From Acytostelium subglobosum LB1 (Eukaryota; Evosea; Eumycetozoa; Acytosteliales; Acytosteliaceae), in the NCBI RefSeq assembly GCF_000787575.1, contig NW_012236526.1, positions 248,001 through 312,000 on the forward strand: a stretch of 64,000 bases of DNA. The letters run 5' to 3'. The notes beneath the pieces are model-generated. The model ran no database searches. It saw nothing but the letters and a program-made list of their open reading frames with translations, and had not been told where the DNA came from. Position 1 is the first letter of the stretch. Every line of letters begins with the position of its first letter. Of the stretch, positions 56,185 through 64,000 are shown one piece after another. The position numbers and the translations under genes were made by a program.

Positions 56185-57765
56185 ATGGACAAAATATCAA
56201 TATTAGTTGTTAAAAGGATAGTAGATTATTTGATTGGAGATGGTCATGTCGGCAACAAGGCACAAACAACTACACCTACACGTGGCATTTACGATCGATA
56301 TCAATTTGAAGAACAAAACAGACACCTATTGGATGTCATCTGTCTAGGATTAACATGTAAACGATTGATTGTATTGTTACCCAGACTACTGCCAATGATT
56401 GACTTTGATTACATTATTGGACCCAATGTACAACATCCACCACAACAGAGAATGGTGTACAGGTCGACAAAGCCACTCAATCCAGGTGTACTACCTGATA
56501 CACTCACATCATTACACTTTGTCAAAACATTCAAACATAAGATCAATCGAGACACATTACCATCCAGCTTGACAGAACTACAGTTTGGCGACGCATTCAA
56601 CCATGAGTTGTTGCCTGGAACTCTCCCTTTAGGTCTCACCACATTGGTATTTGGTGCAAAGTATGATTGTCCATTATCACGTGGCACTTTACCATCAACA
56701 ATAACTTCATTAACGTTTGGAAAGTGCTTTGAACAAGTGATTGAACAAGGCATGCTTCCAGAATCTCTCCTCACTCTATCTCTGGGTCAATTGTTCATCA
56801 ACACACTTCAACCTGGAACATTGCCATCCAGTCTGACATCACTCACATTCTTCCAAACACTCTCTCAGGACATGCCTATCCATTATACACTTCAAGTTGA
56901 TCAACTGCCACAATCACTCCACACTTTGAATCTTCCAACATGGCATTCACAACTTGTTAGAGAATGGTTTCCACCCACACTCAAGAGACTGACTTTCGAA
57001 GGATTCAAGAGTACCCTTGTGACGGCAGAGCTGCCTCAAAAACTAGAGAGTCTGGTCATAATGTATGAATCTTACGACTACTATCTATCACCTCAATATC
57101 TGGCAATAATTGGTCAACTACCCGACACAATAGTTGAGCTCAAGATTGACTACTGCTTTAGGATCACAAGTGGAGTGTTTCCACCTTCGCTCACCTCACT
57201 ATATTTGGCCGGAGGTCGATCCCAGGATTTCCCGCCCTCATTTCTGCCGCGCACCCTCACATCGCTATATCTTGGTGATATACTCAATCAACCGCGTTAC
57301 CTCATCAAAGGGGGGTGGCCATCATCACTCAAGCGATTTTCAATTGGCTACGTTGTTTCAGTTGTGAATCCATTGTTGGTCCCAAATGGACTCACGCACT
57401 TGGAAGCAGCAAAAATAGACTATGTCATGTCAGCGTCGATTGAGCGTGTCATTTTGAAGGGAGAGTACGATTATAAAAGTTATGTCTATCAGCCACTCTT
57501 TCCTCTAAAGTCATTCTCAATGAATGCAAGGGTGATTCGATATTCCAATGCTAGGACCAATAGACAAGCAGAGTTTATTCGCAAATCAGTATTGGGAACA
57601 CCCAATGTTGATGACTATCATTACAAGATTCAGTATGGCAAGAGTACCGATCTGGATAAAGTATTCACAACACATGTGCGCAGGATGGATGATAACCATG
57701 TCATATGTATCATCAATCTAAAGAATACAATCAATTTCCAAATCATTTCATTACAATCAGAATAA
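56185..57765 (+). CDS. FNIP-repeat protein, 526 aa (paralogue C)
   Basis: A single exon starting MDKISILVVKRIVDYLIGDG. F-box-like block YQFEEQNRHLLDVICLGLTC, FNIP-like units (LPSTITSLTFGKCFEQVIEQ), and tail GTPNVDDYHYKIQYGKSTDL. In the first half it is closer to the minus-strand copy at 34239 (MLPESLLTLSLGQLFIN, CFEQVIEQGM shared) than to its tandem neighbour, which hints at gene conversion or at the order of duplication. Convergent with the broken LRR gene downstream. Confidence 0.9.
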   Translation: MDKISILVVKRIVDYLIGDGHVGNKAQTTTPTRGIYDRYQFEEQNRHLLDVICLGLTCKRLIVLLPRLLPMIDFDYIIGPNVQHPPQQRMVYRSTKPLNPGVLPDTLTSLHFVKTFKHKINRDTLPSSLTELQFGDAFNHELLPGTLPLGLTTLVFGAKYDCPLSRGTLPSTITSLTFGKCFEQVIEQGMLPESLLTLSLGQLFINTLQPGTLPSSLTSLTFFQTLSQDMPIHYTLQVDQLPQSLHTLNLPTWHSQLVREWFPPTLKRLTFEGFKSTLVTAELPQKLESLVIMYESYDYYLSPQYLAIIGQLPDTIVELKIDYCFRITSGVFPPSLTSLYLAGGRSQDFPPSFLPRTLTSLYLGDILNQPRYLIKGGWPSSLKRFSIGYVVSVVNPLLVPNGLTHLEAAKIDYVMSASIERVILKGEYDYKSYVYQPLFPLKSFSMNARVIRYSNARTNRQAEFIRKSVLGTPNVDDYHYKIQYGKSTDLDKVFTTHVRRMDDNHVICIINLKNTINFQIISLQSE

Positions 57766-57873
57766 CAACAATAAATATACTCACATTCACAACACATTTG
57801 GATGTGATCTTGTCTGTCCACCTTAGCAACAGTTGCGTGTCGAGTTGAGAGAATCCAATAAAATAATCGACAT

Positions 57874-59329
57874 TTATTCATTATCCTCATCGTCATCATC
57901 CTCTTCAAGATCCTTAATAGCCTCTTCATCAACTTCCAATTCCTCTTCATCAACCTCCTCTCCTTCTTTATAATATAATGGTGTAACTTTGGAAGAGGTA
58001 CACCAGAACATGTTGATTTGTTGATGATGGATCGATGGAGTTGTATGATAGAGTTTAACTGTCTGAAGTTTGGCTCAGATCCTGTTCCTCGAACTCTGGA
58101 TCTCTTTGTGTTGTGCATGAATTGAGTATGATTGTTCGACTTGAGCCACTTGATCACCGACTCCAACCTGGTGTTGATCAACTCAATAAAGTCAGTTGTG
58201 ATGATTCGGGTTCGAATATTGTACATCGGGATAAGGTTCTGATTGGGAGTCTTGAAATGTCCAACATGTTCATTGATTGAGGTGATGAACTCTTGGGGCC
58301 ATCTTTCAAGGTGCTTGTACTCTTCATACTTGAAATAGTCAAGATGTCTTGTGATGGGAATGGTGGAGTCTGGTTGAATGTGAGACTCAAGTTGGTCAGT
58401 ATTTGTGCCAATTGTAACAGGAAATCAAGGATTCGAAGGTCATAATAGATCGGTAGATTGAACTTGAATGTAATGAGAGTTGTTTGGTGTATGAGATAGT
58501 TGTGCGTTGACTCCTCGAACGATTCAATTTCAAACCTCTCCAATAAATAGTCCTCTACATATAGATCCAGTTCAAGGTAAGAGAGATGTGAAGCATTGTG
58601 TGAGAGAATATCAAATAACACTCCATGTAGAATGATGTTGACGCTTAAATTAAATCACCATCATAATCATCTAAATCTTGAATCTTCAAGTATGTCAAGT
58701 TGCATAGGGAATCGTTCTTGAGGAGGTTGATAATAGGGGCAATGTCCTTCTCCTCATCTGGATCCCACAAACTTGTTCGTAGGATAAGAGATGTTACTCG
58801 AGTATCAGCCAAATTGATCAATTCATCCGGTAACTCCTCATTCTCCAATACATCATAAGAACTATCAATGGATGACAGACTTGAGCTCATGTTTGATGAT
58901 AGTAACTCAATGACATAGTTAAGGTCGGTTGCAAGATGTTCCATACTAGGGTTGAGCAATGATTTGAAGGCTTCCATCTCAATGACAAGTAGGGGACTGA
59001 TCTGGAATACATCTATGATCATAGTGTTTATCGAAATCTATTTGAAGACTACGGAGTGGACGTTGTACCAGTGAATATCTATTCATTGATGGTGTAGCGA
59101 TGTAGTGATTGTTGACAATGTGTTGCTCTTGAAGTGCTTGATTGAGCTCTTTAAAGGTATGGAATATAATCGAATCATTCAGTACTGTGGAGACAAAGCG
59201 ATGTGTTCTCCAATCAATAAGAGAGAGTGACAGTCTCCACCGATGTGACTCGAGACATCTCCTATGAATAGATGCGAAATGCCAAGCATAACTAAATATC
59301 TTGAATAATACATAATAATTGAGTAACAT
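57874..59329 (-). pseudogene. Broken F-box/LRR-like family gene
   Basis: Starts MLLNYYVLFKIFSYAWHFAS at 59329 with an F-box-like helix pair (HRRCLESHRWRLSLSLIDWR). The protein can be followed through frame changes near 59015, 58650, 58360 and 58060: MEAFKSLLNPSMEHLATDLN; FDILSHNASHLSYLELDLYV; EYKHLERWPQEFITSINEHV; MYNIRTRIITTDFIELINTR; and an acidic tail EEVDEEELEVDEEAIKDLEE ending at 57874. About four frame changes without splice signals argue for decay of a host gene; several errors in the assembly are the alternative. LRR-like strands suggest the family of FBD/LRR proteins. Confidence 0.65.
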
Positions 59330-59629
59330 CTCTCTCTATCTCACTCAATCAATCAATCTACTACTATTATCTATTCTATATGATTCAGAGTACTCAAACA
59401 GATAATAATGAATATGTATAATTAGATGTTATTCCAACTTCTAACAATGAAAGTGTTAGACCACATACTTCTTGGAAATGATGGAAAATAAACACTTCCA
59501 GCCAGTTTGCAAACCTCGACACATTGGATGAATCTGAGTACTTGTCTTCCAAATCAATTATCCACATTCGATTAGTTAATTGATTGATAGATTGACTGAT
59601 TGGTTGATTGATTGATGTATTTATTATGA

Positions 59630-62600
59630 TTAACTTTGATGTTGCTGTTGAGATTTAAGTGCAGACAGCCTGACATTGATTCGATTCACTTCTTTTCTCT
59701 GCTTTCTGATTGACTTCATCCTCATAACAATGGCCACAGCAATAGCCGCTACAAAGACAACACAGAGAACAACAATTCCAGCAATGGCCAATGGTGATAG
59801 CTTTGATGAGCTGGAATGCTTACAGAATGCACCATCAATGTCCTTGGCATCATCAATATCCAGAAGCAACAAAAAGTCTGGATCCAGGTAGGCTTGTCTT
59901 GTGAATGCAGATACATTGATTCCAATCAATGTTTGTGATGATTGAGTGTTGTTGGCCACTGTTTGAACAGTGTCATTGAGCAGTATGTTGGACACGGCAG
60001 ACACTCTGTCATCAATCATTGCCTTTTGGATAAAGTGACCATACATGCTATAGCTCTGCACTTTGACACGCATCCAGAACAGGTTGTCCTTGTCTCCATC
60101 GGTGTAGCCATATTGTTGGACTGAGCATGAGTTGGAATCAGTCGTGTTGATTGTTGCACGCATCACAACCTGCATCGTGTCCAACAGACTTGGGAATGTA
60201 TAGTTGGCCAGTGTGATTGTGTACTTGATCGTGTTCTTCTTCATTGGGAGTATGTCGCCCGCAAACTTGACGTCCTCATCCTCTGTGAACAATCTTACAT
60301 TCACTTTGATCACACCAACATTACTTCCATCATTGGGTCCATATTGAGCAACATAATCTCGTGATTGGTTCGATGTGCTTGATGTGTTCCATTGGCTCAA
60401 TGGATATGATGCCAACTCTGTGCCAAGTTGATCCAACACTCTCACTCTGATAATCTCAATCTCACCAACAATAGTCACTCCAGTCCCATTGAACGTGTAC
60501 ACTGTTGATGGATTATCTGGATTGATCACTGGTGTCGTTGGTACTGACTCTGTTGACATTGGAGTCATTGGTTAGTATTACATTGATTGATTGAGTGACT
60601 AGATACTTACGTGATGAACAATCATCTCCATACCATGTGTCGTTACATTGACAACCAAAGGTTGGTGAGCAATCACCATGGTTGGAGCAAGGTGGCGAAC
60701 CTGGACATGTGATGTTTGGGAATACCACTGGCGCCTCGGGTCCTGGAATATATCTAATGCCCAAAGTGTTGGAGTAGTATGTTGAGTTGTCTGGTTGATT
60801 CCTGAGTTGTATCAACAATGTCTTTTCAACTCGAACAACATCTGTTATGTTGAACACGGCAATCACAACTGATCCAAATGATTTGGTGAACAACACTGTT
60901 GGATTGTTGATGTTGAGTGCATCGACCAATGTTGGATTGGGTCCAAAGTTCTTTCCAAACACTGTGATCACTCCTTTTCCGAGCTCGGCGCCTTCCAATA
61001 TTGGTGTGATGTGAGTGTACACGATCTCAACGGTCCTCGCCACTTGTGGTGTGATGGGCAGATCTTCAGTTGAGTATCCATTGATGTTCTGACTGTTGTC
61101 CACCAATCCATAGACAGAGATGAATGCCAACGTTGATCCACCGGCCACTGCACCACTGGTCTTGGCTGCGAATCCATATGGAGGTATTCCAGATGCTGTG
61201 AATGTATAGAGGTCACCCGCTTGAACCATTGATGTTGTGACCAGTTTGTAAGTCTCGTATATGTATCCCGTGAGATAGACTGATGGCATGTGACGTGCAC
61301 TGTATCCAGTGCCAGACTCGCGAACCTTGAACCTGACCTCAACTCTCCTTAGATGTGATCCAACATCCACAGTTGGTGTGAGGAGTTCCAATGATTCAAG
61401 AACAGGTGGTGTTATATCTGTTGTGCCTGTTGGAGGGTAGGGCAAGGGTAGGTTTGTGTTGGCGTTAGGGTACATAATCACAACATTGTAACACTCACTC
61501 AAACAAACTTACTTGTTAACAACTGGATATTGAACTCGAGTGCATGGGTGGCGGTCATGATCTGGGCCAATGGAGACACAACTCTTGTGTCTGAATCGAA
61601 TGAGGAGTAGTAGCCACGATTCATTGAAGTGTCGAATAGTTCAATGTCGAGGAATGTGAATGTTTGATTTCGATAGTTGGGGTCCACGTCGAACATTATC
61701 TGGTAGTTGCCTGTAAACTGGTCGCCACCAGTCTTGTTGGCTTGTGTTAGCTCGAATCTGCGAACTTGACCATCGACGTCACTGATCACATTGATCACTC
61801 CTCTCAAGAATCCATTGCCAGTGTCCACAATTACAATTGACCAACCAATTGACATTGCTCCACCCAATGTCAAGTCCACTGTCTTGCCAGGTACGGCAGT
61901 ACATTCAGTGATCATCGGTGGGAACTCATCACCAGCTATATGATATGATGTCAAGTTTGTTTGAGTCAGTGAGTGATCGGAATGATTGATTGAGTGGTCG
62001 ATTGAATGATGCACATACCTGATGACAAGATGTTGACCGCTGATGTTGGGAACTGTTTTAGGATGAGTGCGCCTTCTATCATTAGGGTGGCTAAAATGCC
62101 AGTTACATCCCTTGTTGGGAAGACGGTGAGTGAGTTGCCAGGTGGAAGCATCACACGGATATAATACTGCATTCGACGAGAGATTGTACGGGCGGGCACG
62201 GTGAATGGAATGACAAACAATCCAAGTGTAGCATTATATGTTGCGTCGGCCTGGTAACTCGGATTCTCATCCACCGAACCAAAGATTAATGTTACCTTCC
62301 AGTTTGGCATAATCTTTGGAGAACTGAGGTATAACTTGTTGTCCACTGCCGATGTGCTAACATCCATTCTATACTTGTCAAAGTAGAATGCTGTCAAGTC
62401 TTCTGGGCCAATATCATCTAGTAGTTGTATTTAAATGAGTGAGAGAGTAAGTTGATTGAACGAATGATTGAGTGAGAGAGTATTATACTTACATGCTGCG
62501 GTCCTGAATCCTGTTGGTGAGCCAGTGAACGAGGTGTATCCAACATCTGATGGTGACATCTTGGTGGCACCATTCATCAACATGACATCATATTTGACAG

Positions 62601-64000
62601 TCTGGCCAGGTTGATAGTTCAATTCAAGTAGCTTCTCATAATAGCCTTTGTTTGAATTGCCTTGATACATGTCCAGATGAACAAGTCACCTGTTGAGAAG
62701 TACAACATCATCCTTTGGAATCCAGACTCAGCATCACTAACAGTTGTCCTCAACAAGAACCTTGTTCCACCAAGTGGTACTATCTGGAATGATTCCACAA
62801 TTGGTGGAGTCTCATCAGCTGATTGGAGTGAGTTAGTGGATTGATTGATTGATTGATTGAATGAAGGTGTGATGACAAGAACATACTTTGATTGTGTAAT
62901 GCTGGTAATAAAACTGCAACATTGACATAGGTGCAGTAAAGTAGACTTCCTAGGTTGTTTGGTACATAGCCATTGATGTAGAATGTGACTGACATGGTAG
63001 TGTTGCCACCATTGACAATATTCTTGACTCCAAATGGATAGGAGAAGCGGTCATCGGGACCAACTAAAGCCATTTGGTATCCATATGTACATGTTCGATA
63101 GTTTGGCAGGAGGAATGTGGATCCAAACTGCGAACCATCAGTCCAATAAGTCACTTGTGTTGTAGTGACAGGGGAATTGTATGCTTGGTCTAGATTGAAT
63201 AATTGATTGATTGTTAGAGTGTTATTGTGATGATGATGGAGACGAGACAACATACATGGAGTCCTGATATAGGGCCCAAATGGGCCTGGAGATGTGGTCG
63301 CTTCAAATATCTGGGTCTGTTGCATTTGGATTGTGGCAAGTGCAAGGTTGTCGACATAGCCATTGGGATAGGTGCGTACTGGCTTGAAAACCCTGAAGTA
63401 GGACAATAGTTGGTTGGGAGACGATACGTTGGAGTAGATAAAGTAGAGTGCATCCAAGCTGGTCGATGAGACACTTGCTCCAAACATTGAGTTTGGTCTA
63501 TTTGGTACCAATCCAGTCTCGAGACTCATATCATACACAGTGGAACTTTGAGACTTTCTCACTGTATTGACGGTCAATGGCGGGAAGATCACGTAGGCCG
63601 TACGTCCAGAGTTGGTAATGGTGAGATTGATTGGCTGGGTGTAGTCGCCCTCGTCTGTTCCGATGGGGTACAATAGCACCTGGTAGAGACTGGACACGGC
63701 GGGACCATTGGGGCCTTGTCTTAGGAGTACCAACTGACACACATATATCGTTGCCTTGCATGCGTAACCATCAAACATCATACCATTGAATGGATCAGTG
63801 ATTGAAACAGTCGTCTGGAAGATGTCGGTTCGGGGCGGTTGTAGGTATTGAGATGGGAACAAGCTATTCCTGACAAAGGGTCCAGAGTACATCGATACGG
63901 ACAGTGTGGCGGGCATGGGCGCACATGAGAATGTCGTGTTCCAAGGTAGGATCTGGTTGTTGCTGTCAATGACACCAGCGTCCCAAAAGAATGGCGCCGT
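59630..64000 (-). pseudogene. IPT/TIG-EGF-TM protein (ComC/Tgr-like), copy 2, one frame lesion, 5' end off the window
   Basis: Exons 64000(partial)-63256, 63189-62887, 62818-62493, 62417-62019, 61935-61513, 61426-60611, 60549-59630, with the same phases as copy 1. The EGF module is intact (CSNHGDCSPTFGCQCNDTWY), as are the IPT/TIG domain and membrane helix (LAIAGIVVLCVVFVAAIAVA). Exon 3 is 326 nt here against 336 in copy 1: ten bases are missing around 62680-62700, shifting the frame between FSTGD and MYQGNSNKGYYEKLLELNYQ. So it is broken at a different place from copy 1. The two lie inverted, about 16.5 kb apart. The start codon and signal peptide are beyond the window. Confidence 0.8.

Overview
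The window reads as nuclear DNA of a dictyostelid social amoeba. The evidence is short AT-rich introns (about 50-110 nt, GTAAGT or GTATGT to AG), AT-rich spacers full of (TCAA)n and (GAAT)n runs, poly-Asn, poly-Gln and poly-Thr tracts, FNIP-repeat proteins, and large secreted IPT/EGF adhesion-type proteins. Coding exons are close to half GC, which is high for the group and points to a GC-richer lineage than Dictyostelium discoideum (something like Acytostelium). The species is an inference.

Layout. 1-5.4 kb: the 3' part of an unknown minus-strand gene, a small three-exon coiled-coil gene, and a full NFX1-like RING/zinc-finger membrane protein. 5.4-7.3 kb: a 1.9 kb gene-free stretch with a strong hairpin and a box C/D-like element. 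7.3-13.5 kb: a ten-exon gene fusing a Clu domain, helical TPR-like region, leucine-rich repeats and a C-terminal villin headpiece. 13.9-16.1 kb: anamorsin (CIAPIN1/Dre2), a GC-rich segment that folds like a structured RNA, and an ELO fatty-acid elongase. 16.2-25.6 kb: an unknown three-exon protein, a 16-repeat-class FNIP protein, an F-box/LRR-like gene with one in-frame stop, phosphomannomutase, a decayed beta-helix secreted protein and an MFS transporter. 26.5-30.4 kb: two overlapping unknown reading frames and a Gln/Ser-rich protein. 31.2-34.1 kb: two PP2A regulators side by side, PTPA and Tap42/alpha4.

34.2-46.8 kb and 54.5-64 kb are the accessory part: three close FNIP paralogues, two inverted copies of an IPT/TIG-EGF-TM protein (ComC/Tgr-like) each with a different frame lesion, relics of a B-box family, a PD-(D/E)XK-like ORF next to a Harbinger/PIF-type DDE transposase, a broken F-box/LRR-like gene, and a mosaic of gene fragments. 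Between them lie conserved housekeeping genes: a cathepsin-L-type protease whose last exon has a perfect inverted twin, a LisH-RasGEF and serine hydroxymethyltransferase.

The most noteworthy items are the Clu-TPR-LRR-headpiece fusion, the folded non-coding segment near 14.9-15.1 kb, the C/D-like element near 6.7 kb, the inverted protease last exon, and the reciprocal decay of the two IPT/EGF copies. Exon borders were placed by eye from splice signals, reading phase and family similarity; no transcript or database check was possible.
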